Positions 7,120 to 15,033 of a stretch of 31,293 bases of DNA are shown piece by piece; the first letter of the stretch is position 1; each line of letters opens with the position of its first letter. Source of the DNA: Abditibacteriota bacterium (GTDB lineage: Bacteria; Armatimonadota; UBA5829). A program made the translations under genes and the position numbers. A model generated the notes under the pieces. That model did no database searches. It saw only the letters and a program-made list of their open reading frames with translations, and was not told where the DNA came from. The DNA lies in NCBI GenBank assembly GCA_017959625.1, contig JAGDAG010000022.1:1-31293 (forward strand), written 5' to 3'.

Positions 7120-8106
7120 ATGGAAAAAAAGCTTTTGGTCTACAGTGAAAAAAACGGTATGCGGGCGGACCTGTTTCTGGCAAAGGCCGCGCCGGAGCAT
7201 TCGAGAAGCTTTTATCAGAAGCTTTTCGGCAGCGGCAACGTGCTTGTCAACGGAAATGTCTGCCGCCCCGGCAGAAAGCTTGAGGAAGGCGACCGGATAG
7301 AGATATCCTTTGAGGCGCCCGCGGATACTTCGCTGACAGCCGTTCCCATGCCTCTTGACATAATTTACGAGGACGGATCGCTGATGGTGATAAACAAGCC
7401 TGCGGGGCTTGTGGTCCATCCGGCCGCCGGACACAGGAACGACACCCTTGTGAACGGGCTTCTGGCCCATTCGGAGGATATCGCCGAGGTAGGCGAAGCG
7501 GAACGTCCCGGCATAGTCCACAGGCTTGACAAGGACACTTCGGGCCTGTTGTGCGTGGCCAAGACCGAAGCGGCCCTTCATTCTCTTTCCGGGCAGATAG
7601 CCCGCAGGGAAATGCACCGCCGCTATACCGCAGTCCTTATCGGGGATCCCGCCTTCGAGAGGGCCACTGTGGACGCTCCCATCGGCAGAAGCCCTTCCGA
7701 CAGGCAGAAGCAGGCGGTGATAAAGGATACGGAAAAATATTCCTCCAGGCCTGCGGTCACCCACATAAGGATCCTGGAGCGTTACCGCCTGTTCGCCCTG
7801 GCGGAATGCGTTCTGGATACCGGCAGGACCCATCAGATCAGGGTGCACGCCTCCTTTATAGGGCATCCGGTACTGGGAGACGCCCTTTACGGAGGTATCA
7901 GAAAAAAGCCTGTTTTCCCTTCCGGCAAGGCCGGGGAAAAAGAATTTGCCGCCCTTACCGACGGGCTCGGAAGGCAGCTGCTGCATGCGTCCGGGCTTTC
8001 CTTCAGGCATCCTGTCACGGGAGAGCCCCTTTCCTTTGAAGCGCCTCTTCCGGAGGAGTTCCGGGCCGTAGTCGATTTTTTGAGAAAAGAATTCTTGCGG
8101 GGCTGA
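7120..8106 (+). CDS. rluD: RluA/RluD family 23S rRNA pseudouridine synthase
   Basis: This 328-residue protein has an N-terminal S4 RNA-binding domain (about 14-75, MRADLFLAKAAPE onward) and an RluA-type catalytic domain. The catalytic motif HRLDKDTSGLL lies at 134-144, with Asp137 as the nucleophile. Further signatures are INKPAGLVVHP near 92-102, and TGRTHQIRVHA and GHPVLGDALYG in the C-terminal half. The family converts uridine to pseudouridine; RluD acts on helix 69 of 23S rRNA in other bacteria, but assignment to RluD rather than a sister enzyme is by overall similarity only. The open frame extends upstream to 6970 within the transporter gene; the S4 domain and the 2-base gap fix the ATG at 7120. 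Its stop overlaps the helicase start as TGATG. Confidence 0.9.
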   Translation: MEKKLLVYSEKNGMRADLFLAKAAPEHSRSFYQKLFGSGNVLVNGNVCRPGRKLEEGDRIEISFEAPADTSLTAVPMPLDIIYEDGSLMVINKPAGLVVHPAAGHRNDTLVNGLLAHSEDIAEVGEAERPGIVHRLDKDTSGLLCVAKTEAALHSLSGQIARREMHRRYTAVLIGDPAFERATVDAPIGRSPSDRQKQAVIKDTEKYSSRPAVTHIRILERYRLFALAECVLDTGRTHQIRVHASFIGHPVLGDALYGGIRKKPVFPSGKAGEKEFAALTDGLGRQLLHASGLSFRHPVTGEPLSFEAPLPEEFRAVVDFLRKEFLRG

Positions 8107-10385
8107 TGGACAGTTATTCTTCACTTTTGGACCGTTTGGCTCACGAGGGGCAGCTTGCATATGAAAAAACGGAAGGCGCGCAAAAAGCCGTTTTTGAGGA
8201 TATGCCCGGAGGATTGTCCCCGGAGCTGCTGGAGGATCTGAGATGGAATTTCGGTATAAAAAAGCTGTTTTGCCATCAGAGGCAGGCCTACGATCTGCTT
8301 AGCAGCGGAAAAAACGTGATAATCACCACTCCCACCGCTTCCGGAAAAAGCCTTTGCTATAATCTTCCCTGCGCCGACGCTCTCATAAAAGATGCGGACG
8401 CTTCCGCTTTGTATATTTATCCCACCAAGGCCCTGGCGGCGGACCAGCTTAAAAGCCTTGAGGGCTTCGGCTGTCTGAAGGGCAGGGTGTTCACCTATGA
8501 CGGAGACACTCCTTTCGAGGACCGGGAATATATACGGAAGCGCGCCGGCATCATACTGACGAATCCGGATATGCTCCATCTTTCGGTCCTGCCCCGCCAT
8601 GCCGCATGGGCCCGTTTTTTTGCAAACCTCAGATATATAGTCGTAGATGAAGCCCACACCTATTACGGGCTTTTTGCCTCGCATATGGCCTTTATCCTGC
8701 GGCGTCTCCTTGCCGTGTGCTCGTACCGCGGCTCTTCGCCGCAGTTCGTTTTTACCTCTGCCACCATTGCCAATCCGGAGGAGCTGGCGGAAACCATGAC
8801 GGGGCTGCCCTTTGTCCTTGCCGGCAGGTCCGGCGCTCCCTCGGGCAAACGGACCATAGGCTTCTGGAACCCGCCTCTTCTCGGCTCCGGAGAAGAAGTC
8901 CGCCGCAGCGCCCCGGAGGAGGCCTCCCGTATAGCGTCTTCCCTTGTGAAGAATGGGCTCAGGACCATAGTGTTCGGCAGATCCCGCCTTGCGGTGGAGC
9001 TTATGACCAAAAAGGTCAAAAAAGAGCTTGAAGCCGTCCTTCCCGATGCCGGCGGGAAAATAGTTTCCTACAGGGCGGGCTACACACCCGAAAGAAGGCG
9101 GAAACTGGAACGGCAGATCTTTTCCGGAAAGGTTGTGGGCATCTTTGCCACCAGCGCCCTGGAGCTGGGGATAGATATCGGAAGCCTGGACGTGTGTATC
9201 AGCGCGGGCTGTCCCGGAAGGATGTCCGCCTTATGGCAGCAGTTCGGACGGGTGGGCAGAGGAGAAAAGGATTCCCTGTGCGTGCTTGTGGCCCAGAACA
9301 GCCCCATAGATCAGTATTATATGCAGCATCCCGGGGAGTTTTTTGAAAAACGGACGGAAAAATGTATCGTGGATACCGGCAATCCCTACGTGGTGGCGGA
9401 TCAGCTGTCCTGTTCCCTGAAGGAAATGCCCATGACGGCAGACGAGATATTTGCCGTTTACGGGGAAACGGGGCTGGATATGCTGAGCCTTCTCCTCGAC
9501 GAGGGCCTGGCCGGCTATGCCGGCAGCAGTTTTATGTGGCTGGGAAAAACAGAGCCCGCCGGGGAGGTCAATATCAGAGGCTCTCTGGGCGAGCCGTATG
9601 AGATCGTTTCCCTTGAGGACGGGGGAGCGCGGCTCCTGGGGACCTGCGACGAAGGCAGAGTGTATTATACGGTGTATCCCGGAGCGGTTTATATCCATGA
9701 GGGCGAGAGCTACATCGTGCGCTGTCTGGACCCGGAAGACAAAACGGCTTACGTGGAACCTACCTCCGCGGGGTATTACACCGTTGCCAACGAACAGTAC
9801 CGTATCTCCGAGAAAAAAACCGTTTCCGATTCGGAAACAAAGGGAGGGTTCGTCAGATTCGGTTTTTCTCTGGTGACGGTGGACGTCCCTTCGTTTACAA
9901 AAAAGGCCGTGCAGGGGGGGCGTATCCTGGGAAAGACGGATATCAGCGTTCCCTCCACCGAGCTTTACACCCAGAGCGTCTGTTTTGACGTCTCCCGGGA
10001 TATCATGAACAGGCTTGCGGGAAGAGGGATGGATCCCGCCGGATCTCTTCACGCTCTGGAGCATATCCTTATAGCAGCCGCTCCCGTTATGATAAGCTGC
10101 GACAGAAACGCCGTGGGAGGGGTATCGTTTCTCTCTCATCCTTCTGCAGAAGGAAGGGCCTGCGTCTTTGTTTACGACGGGATCCCCGGAGGCTGCGGTA
10201 TATGCGGAAAGCTTTTTTCCGATCATGAAGGGTGGTTCGAAAAGGCTCTGCAGCTGATCTCCGCCTGCCCCTGCAGGGACGGGTGTCCGGGCTGCGTCCA
10301 GTCGCCCAAATGCGGAAACAACAATTCCCCCCTGGACAAGGCCGGCGCCCTTTTTCTGCTGGAAGCGCTGCTGAAAGGGACGTAA
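8106..10385 (+). CDS. mrfA: DEAH-box helicase with C-terminal DUF1998 zinc-binding domain, YprA/MrfA type
   Basis: This 759-residue SF2 helicase has Walker A TPTASGKS (about 75-82), DEAH at 181-184, SAT in FTSATIANP, and the later motifs ALELGIDIGSLDV and QFGRVGRG. The C-terminal 200 residues form the DUF1998 region, ending with clustered cysteines (CPCRDGCPGCVQSPKCGNNN), the zinc-binding signature of the YprA/MrfA group. In Bacillus subtilis, MrfA works with a partner nuclease in repair of mitomycin C damage. No exonuclease gene sits beside it here. The ATG overlaps the rluD stop (TGATG), so it is translated from the same message. Length matches the family. Confidence 0.9.
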   Translation: MDSYSSLLDRLAHEGQLAYEKTEGAQKAVFEDMPGGLSPELLEDLRWNFGIKKLFCHQRQAYDLLSSGKNVIITTPTASGKSLCYNLPCADALIKDADASALYIYPTKALAADQLKSLEGFGCLKGRVFTYDGDTPFEDREYIRKRAGIILTNPDMLHLSVLPRHAAWARFFANLRYIVVDEAHTYYGLFASHMAFILRRLLAVCSYRGSSPQFVFTSATIANPEELAETMTGLPFVLAGRSGAPSGKRTIGFWNPPLLGSGEEVRRSAPEEASRIASSLVKNGLRTIVFGRSRLAVELMTKKVKKELEAVLPDAGGKIVSYRAGYTPERRRKLERQIFSGKVVGIFATSALELGIDIGSLDVCISAGCPGRMSALWQQFGRVGRGEKDSLCVLVAQNSPIDQYYMQHPGEFFEKRTEKCIVDTGNPYVVADQLSCSLKEMPMTADEIFAVYGETGLDMLSLLLDEGLAGYAGSSFMWLGKTEPAGEVNIRGSLGEPYEIVSLEDGGARLLGTCDEGRVYYTVYPGAVYIHEGESYIVRCLDPEDKTAYVEPTSAGYYTVANEQYRISEKKTVSDSETKGGFVRFGFSLVTVDVPSFTKKAVQGGRILGKTDISVPSTELYTQSVCFDVSRDIMNRLAGRGMDPAGSLHALEHILIAAAPVMISCDRNAVGGVSFLSHPSAEGRACVFVYDGIPGGCGICGKLFSDHEGWFEKALQLISACPCRDGCPGCVQSPKCGNNNSPLDKAGALFLLEALLKGT

Positions 10386-10392
10386 CGGTTCC

Positions 10393-10420
10393 CGCCGGAA
10401 AAAACGGTGTTTTAATTTTT
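10393..10420 (+). terminator. Probable intrinsic terminator after the helicase gene
   Basis: CGCCG (10393-10397) pairs with CGGTG (10405-10409; one G:U) around an A-rich loop, followed by TTTTAATTTTT. The stem is short, so strength is uncertain. Confidence 0.5.
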
Positions 10421-10430
10421 CTCTCTGTTG

Positions 10431-10439
10431 TGATATAAT
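10431..10439 (+). promoter_or_regulatory. Extended -10 promoter of the esterase-symporter operon
   Basis: TGATATAAT is a perfect extended -10 element (TGn plus TATAAT at 10434-10439). No good -35 is present at the proper distance. The start would be near 10446, about 26 bases before the ATG at 10472. The same TGATATAATA string occurs before alaS and ruvX. Confidence 0.7.
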
Positions 10440-10471
10440 ATTATTTGTGTTTTATTACCGGTAGTTTATTT

Positions 10472-11566
10472 ATGAAATATTTGATTTTTTTGCTGTTTTT
10501 TTGGCTTTTGTGGGCTCTGCCCGCTTTTTCTGCCGAATACGTCTCTTCGTCGCTGAAGGAAAAGGATATCGCATGGTTCGACGCGGCCAAAGACCCCTTC
10601 AGGGTATACGGGGTGTTCGTTCCGGACAGAGAGCAGCCTTATTACTACAGAGTGCCGGAATACGTGGGCAAAAAGATAAGCCCCGTTTTTTCCATGCTTG
10701 CCCATCATACTGCGGGGGGACGGGTGCGTTTTGCCACCGATTCCCCGTATATCGCCGTGCACGCGGAGGAATGGGAGGGTATCCCCAGAACGAACCTTAC
10801 CCTGACCTTCAGCAACGGCTTCGACGTTTACTCCGGAAAAAACTATGCGGGCACCATCATGCCGCCGGAGATATCCTATGACGGCTTTGACGGCATCCTT
10901 TATCTCGGAGAGGGCCACCGCGCCGTCACCCTGAACCTGCCGCGCTATGCAGGATTGAAAACTCTTTATATCGGCCTCAAAAAAGGCTCCCGGCTGGAAA
11001 GGGCGCAGGATTACAAAACGGAAAAGCCTTTGGTGTTTTACGGTTCCTCCATAACTCAGGGGGAATGCGCTTCCAGGCCGGGCAATACCTACGAGGATAT
11101 CATATCCAGAAACCTGGACGCGGATTATATAAACCTGGGGTTCAGCGGCAACGCGTTCGGCGAGCAGGCTGTCTGCGATTATATAGCGGGGCTGGATATG
11201 ACGGCTTTCATTCTGGATTACGACCATAACGCTCCCGATCCGGAGTTTCTGAAAAACACCCATTACAACGTTTATAAAACGGTGCGCAGGGCTCACAGAG
11301 ACCTGCCGATCATTCTGGTCAGCAGGCCGAACCCGGTGATCACGGAGGATGTCCGGGCAAGGTTCGACATAATAAACCAAACGTACAAAAGGGCAAAAAA
11401 CGAAGGGGACAAAAACGTGTATATAGTTCCCGGATATGAGTTTATGAAAGGCTTTGGCAGCGATTGCTGGACCGTGGACAACGTGCATCCCAACGATCTC
11501 GGGATGGTGTTGATGGCAAAACGGCTCCAGGGTGTGCTCAAGCCCATTGTGAAAGGAGACAAATAA
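10472..11566 (+). CDS. Secreted GxDLY/SGNH-family hydrolase (esterase)
   Basis: This 364-residue protein has a signal peptide (MKYLIFLLFFWLLWALPAFSA). Residues about 25-180 form a beta-sandwich containing GFDVY (about 116-120), the mark of GxDLY N-terminal domains. The SGNH hydrolase domain follows: block I YGSSITQG with Ser193, NLGFSGN with Gly223 and Asn227, and block V DNVHP with Asp336 and His339. These are all the catalytic residues expected of a GDSL/SGNH esterase. Relatives remove acyl groups, often acetyl, from sugars, but the substrate here is not readable. An upstream ATG at 10445 would spoil the signal peptide and sits at the predicted transcription start. The stop overlaps the symporter start by one base (TAATG). 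Confidence 0.88.
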   Translation: MKYLIFLLFFWLLWALPAFSAEYVSSSLKEKDIAWFDAAKDPFRVYGVFVPDREQPYYYRVPEYVGKKISPVFSMLAHHTAGGRVRFATDSPYIAVHAEEWEGIPRTNLTLTFSNGFDVYSGKNYAGTIMPPEISYDGFDGILYLGEGHRAVTLNLPRYAGLKTLYIGLKKGSRLERAQDYKTEKPLVFYGSSITQGECASRPGNTYEDIISRNLDADYINLGFSGNAFGEQAVCDYIAGLDMTAFILDYDHNAPDPEFLKNTHYNVYKTVRRAHRDLPIILVSRPNPVITEDVRARFDIINQTYKRAKNEGDKNVYIVPGYEFMKGFGSDCWTVDNVHPNDLGMVLMAKRLQGVLKPIVKGDK

Positions 11567-13032
11567 TGAACAGTTCTTTGAACATTACCGAGATATCGGT
11601 ATTTCTGCTGTATCTGCTGTTTATGGTGGGTATAGGCATCTATTTCTTCTTCCGGAGCAGATCCGGCGGAGAAAAGACGTATTTTCTGGGCGGACGCTCC
11701 ATGTCCCCCTGGGTAGCGGGGCTTTCTGCCGGCGCGTCGGATATGAGCGCCTGGGTGCTTATGGGCCTTCCCACTTCCATATACGCTTTGGGTATGGGGC
11801 AGATGTGGATACCCATAGGGCTTGCCATAGGTTATGCCCTGGCGTGGATAGTGGAAGCGCCGAGGCTCCGGAGCTTTTCGGTGGTGGCGGATGATTCCGT
11901 GACTATCCCCCAGTATCTTGCCTACAGGTTCCTGTCCTCCTCCAACGCCCTGCAGGTCATCTGCGCCATCGTGTTCATGGTGGCCTACACCGTGTACGCC
12001 GCTTCCAGTATGAAGGCCTGCGGAACCCTGTTCCATACGGTCACCGGCATGAATGAAGTGACTGCCATGTATATCGCTACCCTTATAATAGTGGGCTACA
12101 CCTTCATGGGCGGCTTTTCCGCAGTGTGCTGGACCGACTTTTTCCAGGCGCTGCTTATCCTCGGCGCCATGCTGTTCGCTCCCATCGGAGCCATGGCGGT
12201 GGTGGATATGTCCAACGCCGCTTCCATCGGGACCTCCGGTTATTGGGATATGTTCGCCAGCTGGAAGGATATAGTATCGGGCCTGGCCTGGGGCCTGGGG
12301 TATTTCGGTATGCCTCATATAATCATCCGTTTTATGTCTCTGAAAAAGCAGACCGATATCAAAAAGGCTGCTACCGTGGGCATCATCTGGACCACTCTCA
12401 TAGTCTGCTTCGCGGCGGTGATAGGTATCGTGGGACGTCTTTATCTGGGCTACGACGAGCAGATCGAAAAGGATTCCGTGGTGTTCATAGTCATGGTCCG
12501 CAAGCTGTTCCCGGCAATAGTTTCCGGTATCCTTCTTTCCGCAGTTCTGGCGGCTTCCATGTCCACCGCGGACAGCCAGCTGCTTTCAGCCGCATCTGCC
12601 TTTGCCAGTGACGTTTACAAGCCTGTGTTCCGGAAGAACAAGATCGGCGACAGGGAAATGCTGTGGATAGGCAGACTGGTGGTCCTGCTGGTGTCTGTTG
12701 CCGCCATCCTTATCGCTTCCAATCCCGAAAGCGGTTCCATCATGTCCCTGGTCTCCAATGCCTGGGCCGTGTTCGGATCAGCCTTCGGGCCGGTGATCCT
12801 TCTCAGCCTTTTCTGGAGAAGGATAACCTTTGCCGGCGCTTTTGCGGGCATCCTTGTGGGCGCCGTGGCGGATATATGCTGGATGGTTTTCCTGTCCGGG
12901 ACAGGGATATACGAATTGTTCCCGGGCTTTATTGCGGGTCTTCTGGCAGCCGTTCTGGTTTCTTTTGCTACCCCCGCTCCCGGCAAACGGGTGGACGAAA
13001 TGTTCGAGAAGGCGCTTAAACTTGAAGATTAG
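11566..13032 (+). CDS. putP: Sodium:solute symporter, PutP (sodium/proline)-like
   Basis: This 488-residue protein has about 13 transmembrane helices. It carries strong PutP signatures: YFLGGRSMSPWVAGLSAGASDMSAW near residues 44-68, GLPTSIYALG, YTFMGGFSAVCWTDFFQA, and the TM8 sodium-site region AASMSTADSQLL. PutP imports proline with sodium; the match to the proline branch is good, but related amino-acid substrates are possible. The AAAGGAG ribosome site (11552-11558) lies inside the end of the esterase gene, and the ATG shares one base with its stop, so the two proteins are translationally coupled. A start at 11464 was rejected because it reads through the esterase coding sequence. Confidence 0.9.
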   Translation: MNSSLNITEISVFLLYLLFMVGIGIYFFFRSRSGGEKTYFLGGRSMSPWVAGLSAGASDMSAWVLMGLPTSIYALGMGQMWIPIGLAIGYALAWIVEAPRLRSFSVVADDSVTIPQYLAYRFLSSSNALQVICAIVFMVAYTVYAASSMKACGTLFHTVTGMNEVTAMYIATLIIVGYTFMGGFSAVCWTDFFQALLILGAMLFAPIGAMAVVDMSNAASIGTSGYWDMFASWKDIVSGLAWGLGYFGMPHIIIRFMSLKKQTDIKKAATVGIIWTTLIVCFAAVIGIVGRLYLGYDEQIEKDSVVFIVMVRKLFPAIVSGILLSAVLAASMSTADSQLLSAASAFASDVYKPVFRKNKIGDREMLWIGRLVVLLVSVAAILIASNPESGSIMSLVSNAWAVFGSAFGPVILLSLFWRRITFAGAFAGILVGAVADICWMVFLSGTGIYELFPGFIAGLLAAVLVSFATPAPGKRVDEMFEKALKLED

Positions 13033-13037
13033 CGCCC

Positions 13038-13052
13038 CCGTCCGGCGGACGG
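13038..13052 (+). other. GC-rich hairpin just after the symporter gene
   Basis: CCGTCC (13038-13043) and GGACGG (13047-13052) form a 6-base stem around GGC, 5 bases after the symporter stop. There is no T tract, so it may be only a weak terminator or an mRNA 3'-end stabiliser. Confidence 0.35.
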
Positions 13053-13057
13053 AACCG

Positions 13058-13085
13058 TTTGCGGCAAAACCGCATATATTATAAT
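13058..13085 (+). promoter_or_regulatory. Candidate promoter of the AroC-like gene
   Basis: A perfect TATAAT lies at 13080-13085, with a poor -35 (TTTGCG at 13058, spacer 16). Transcription would begin near 13092, giving a leader of about 70 bases that contains a strong hairpin. Confidence 0.5.
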
Positions 13086-13093
13086 GAAAGAAC

Positions 13094-13141
13094 ACGGCGC
13101 CGGGAAGGCTCTGCAGATACCGGCAGTCTTTTCGGCGCCGT
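13094..13141 (+). promoter_or_regulatory. Structured 5' leader hairpin before the AroC-like gene
   Basis: ACGGCGCCG (13094-13102) is the exact reverse complement of CGGCGCCGT (13133-13141), enclosing 30 bases. Within the loop CTGC (13111-13114) can pair with GCAG (13123-13126). The structure ends 7 bases before the GGAGG ribosome site, so it could affect translation. It matches no riboswitch that I recognise. Confidence 0.5.
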
Positions 13142-13148
13142 AAAGACC

Positions 13149-13153
13149 GGAGG
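13149..13153 (+). promoter_or_regulatory. Ribosome site that fixes the TTG start of the AroC-like gene
   Basis: GGAGG at 13149-13153 is followed after 7 bases by TTG at 13161. The protein then begins SSVIGN, which aligns with the normal N-terminus of chorismate synthases, so this rather than an upstream codon is the start. Confidence 0.75.
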
Positions 13154-13160
13154 CCGCTTT

Positions 13161-14150
13161 TTGAGCTCTGTTATCGGAAACAATCTGAAAATATCCCTGT
13201 TCGGAGATCCCGACGGTTTTTGTGTGGGCGTAGTTATAGACGGCCTTGAGGCCGGCATAGATATAGATATGAATGCCGTGAGCCTGGAGCTTGTGCGCCG
13301 CCGCGGGCTGAATCCCCTTACTATCCCCGAAGAAGAAAAGGACGCCCCGGCCGTTCTATCCGGGATAAAGAACAACAAAACCTGCAGGACCCCTCTCTGC
13401 GCCGTCATAGAAGGAGGAGAAAGGCGGTCCGGCGGTATAGCCGGCATATTCGGCGGGGGGCCCCGCGACCTCGGAGACGGGGATCTTCGCATCGGCGCCG
13501 TGGCGGGCATAGTTTTTGCCGGCGCCGTGTGCAAACAGGCTCTTAAGGCCAAGGGTATTTTTGTGGGTTCCCATATCCTTTCGGCAGGCGCCGTAAAAGA
13601 CGAAGCCTTCGACAGGCAGAATATCAGTCCGGATATCCTTCAGTGTCTCGCTTCGGAAAAGCTCCCGCTTCTGGACCCATACGTAAGAACGGAAATTGAA
13701 AAAGAGGTCAGAGAAGCCGAAAAGCAGGGTGATTCTCTGGGAGGCATCGTGGAAGGGGCGATCATCGGCGTTCCCGCAGGCCTCGGAAGGCCTGTTTTCG
13801 ACGGGGTGGAAAGCGTGCTCGGGCGGCTTTTGTTTTCGCTTCCTTCCGTAAAAGGCGTCGATTTCGGCGCCGGTTTCTCTCTTGCCGAAATGAAAGGCTC
13901 CTGCGCCGACGACGGCCGGAGCCGGGAAAACGGAGAGCCCGCTTCCAACTGGTGGGGCGGGACCGATAAGGGAGTCTCCAACGGAATGAACATAATATGC
14001 AGGGCGGCTTTCAAACCTTCTTCCTGCAAAAACGGAAAGCAGGATACGCGGGAGACGTTTTACGATCCATGCGTAGCGCTGAAGGCGTGCCCCGTGGTGG
14101 AGGCGATGCTGTCCGTGGGTATCCTGGATATGCTTTACTGCAAACCGTGA
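13161..14150 (+). CDS. Chorismate synthase homologue lacking catalytic histidines (probably not a normal AroC)
   Basis: This 329-residue protein is clearly AroC-related. It has GNNLKISLFG at the start, VGVVIDGLEAGI (22-33), VFAGAVCKQALKAKGI (118-133), GSHILSAGAVKDEAFD, DSLGGIVEGAIIGVPAGLG (about 191-209), FDGVESVLGRLLFSLPSVKGVDFGAGF and SNGMNI. Known chorismate synthases (FMN-dependent, last shikimate-pathway step) need His in GESHG and His in RPGHAD. Here the first motif reads GDPDG (15-19). The whole RPGHAD...YRGGGRSSARET block is shortened and replaced by GGIAGIFGGGPRDLGDGDLRIGA (about 91-113). The late GRHDPC...R motif reads TFYDPCVALKA, with Asp kept but Arg and His lost. The protein is about 20-40 residues shorter than usual. 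The frame is open throughout. It may be a paralogue with another role or a decaying enzyme. A TTG start with good GGAGG is used. Confidence 0.8.
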   Translation: MSSVIGNNLKISLFGDPDGFCVGVVIDGLEAGIDIDMNAVSLELVRRRGLNPLTIPEEEKDAPAVLSGIKNNKTCRTPLCAVIEGGERRSGGIAGIFGGGPRDLGDGDLRIGAVAGIVFAGAVCKQALKAKGIFVGSHILSAGAVKDEAFDRQNISPDILQCLASEKLPLLDPYVRTEIEKEVREAEKQGDSLGGIVEGAIIGVPAGLGRPVFDGVESVLGRLLFSLPSVKGVDFGAGFSLAEMKGSCADDGRSRENGEPASNWWGGTDKGVSNGMNIICRAAFKPSSCKNGKQDTRETFYDPCVALKACPVVEAMLSVGILDMLYCKP

Positions 14151-14177
14151 CCGGCGGAAAGAAGTTATAAAAAGTTT

Positions 14178-14221
14178 TTGAAACGCTTGATTATTTTCCG
14201 TTATAGTGGTATTATTATAAT
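14178..14221 (+). promoter_or_regulatory. Promoter region of tRNA-Pro
   Basis: Two overlapping possibilities exist: TTGAAA (14178-14183) with TATAGT (14202-14207), spacer 18, or a perfect TATAAT at 14216-14221 with a weak -35. The second would start transcription a few bases before the tRNA at 14234. Confidence 0.6.
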
Positions 14222-14233
14222 TGCCGGACAAAT

Positions 14234-14310
14234 CGGGAAGTAGCGCAGTTTGGTAGCGCACTTGAATGGGGTTCAAGGGGCCGCAGGTTCAAATCCTGTC
14301 TTCCCGACCA
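14234..14310 (+). tRNA. tRNA-Pro (anticodon GGG)
   Basis: A 77-base cloverleaf with encoded CCA is visible. The acceptor is CGGGAAG/CTTCCCG, all paired. The D arm holds GCGC/GCGC around a TTGG-type loop. The anticodon stem CTTGA/TCAAG encloses loop ATGGGGT (anticodon GGG). The T stem GCAGG/CCTGT encloses TTCAAAT, and the discriminator is A. Confidence 0.95.
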
Positions 14311-14320
14311 GCTTTTTTTA

Positions 14321-14350
14321 ATGCATTCCGTACAGGAATGCATATTTTTA
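14321..14350 (+). terminator. Intrinsic terminator after tRNA-Pro
   Basis: ATGCATTCC (14321-14329) and GGAATGCAT (14335-14343) form a perfect 9-base stem around GTACA, followed by ATTTTTA. A T run on the left side (14313-14319) helps the RNA end but cannot serve as the classic 3' U tract. Confidence 0.75.
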
Positions 14351-14366
14351 TATGTAGGTGTCACAG

Positions 14367-14957
14367 ATGTTTTCACTTTTTCCGGACAGCGGCGAGCTGG
14401 TGAGCAGGGCCAGGGTCCTTTACAGAGATCTTTGTCCGAATACCGCAGTCAGCCTTCTTAACAGGGCTCTTCGTATGGACGGTGAAAACGTGGAAGCCCT
14501 GTTTTTACGGGGCTGCTGCTACAGCCAGATGTCCGATTATCCTGCCGCTCTCGAAGATTTCGAACGCTGCACCCGGCTGGACTGCGCTTTTCCCGAAGCC
14601 TTTCTTGAAAAAGGCAACATACATCAGTTTATGGGCGACAGGGAAAAGGCGGTGGAGGCCTACGAACGGGCCCAGGCCATAGATCCGTATATGACTCACG
14701 CAGTTTACAATCTGGGCAGCATGTATCTGGAACAGGATGACTTCTCTTCGGCCCGCGACTGTTTTTTAAGAGTCGCCCAGCTGCGCCCCTGGGATGCCGA
14801 CTGCCTGAACAACCTGGCGGTGTGCTACGCTTCCGCGGGAGAGCTGCAGACGGCAAGGGATATCCTGGAAAAAGCGCTTTCGGTCAACAGGTATCACGAG
14901 GATGCCCGGGTCAACCTTTCCCTGATAGAGAAACAGACCGGTCCCTGCGGCAGGTGA
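14367..14957 (+). CDS. Tetratricopeptide repeat protein
   Basis: This 196-residue protein consists almost wholly of about five TPR units. Typical A/B helix pairs are NTAVSLLNRALRMDGENVEALFLRGCCY, DYPAALEDFERCTRLD, DREKAVEAYERAQAIDPYMTHAVYNLGSMY, DFSSARDCFLRVAQL and ELQTARDILEKALSV. TPR solenoids mediate protein-protein contacts, so a specific role cannot be assigned. No signal peptide or membrane segment is seen. A GTG at 14358 is a possible alternative start, but TAGGTG (14355-14360) looks like the ribosome site for the ATG at 14367. The gene stands alone between the tRNA-Pro terminator and the alaS promoter. Confidence 0.8.
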   Translation: MFSLFPDSGELVSRARVLYRDLCPNTAVSLLNRALRMDGENVEALFLRGCCYSQMSDYPAALEDFERCTRLDCAFPEAFLEKGNIHQFMGDREKAVEAYERAQAIDPYMTHAVYNLGSMYLEQDDFSSARDCFLRVAQLRPWDADCLNNLAVCYASAGELQTARDILEKALSVNRYHEDARVNLSLIEKQTGPCGR

Positions 14958-14974
14958 TATTGTCTGCAGTAATC

Positions 14975-14983
14975 TGATATAAT
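14975..14983 (+). promoter_or_regulatory. Extended -10 promoter of alaS
   Basis: TGATATAAT, with TATAAT at 14978-14983, is a perfect extended -10 element. The start would be near 14990, about 44 bases before the ATG. A second TATAAT-like hexamer at 15007-15012 has no matching -35. Confidence 0.65.
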
Positions 14984-15033
14984 ATTATTGTACTAAGGAT
15001 ATACTATATAATTCATTTTCCCGGAGTTCTTAA

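Noticed and set aside
13084..13143. A 19-codon leader peptide before the AroC-like gene
   Set aside because: Its ATG overlaps the -10 box, so it would lie upstream of the transcript. It has no ribosome site and only one aromatic residue, unlike attenuation peptides.
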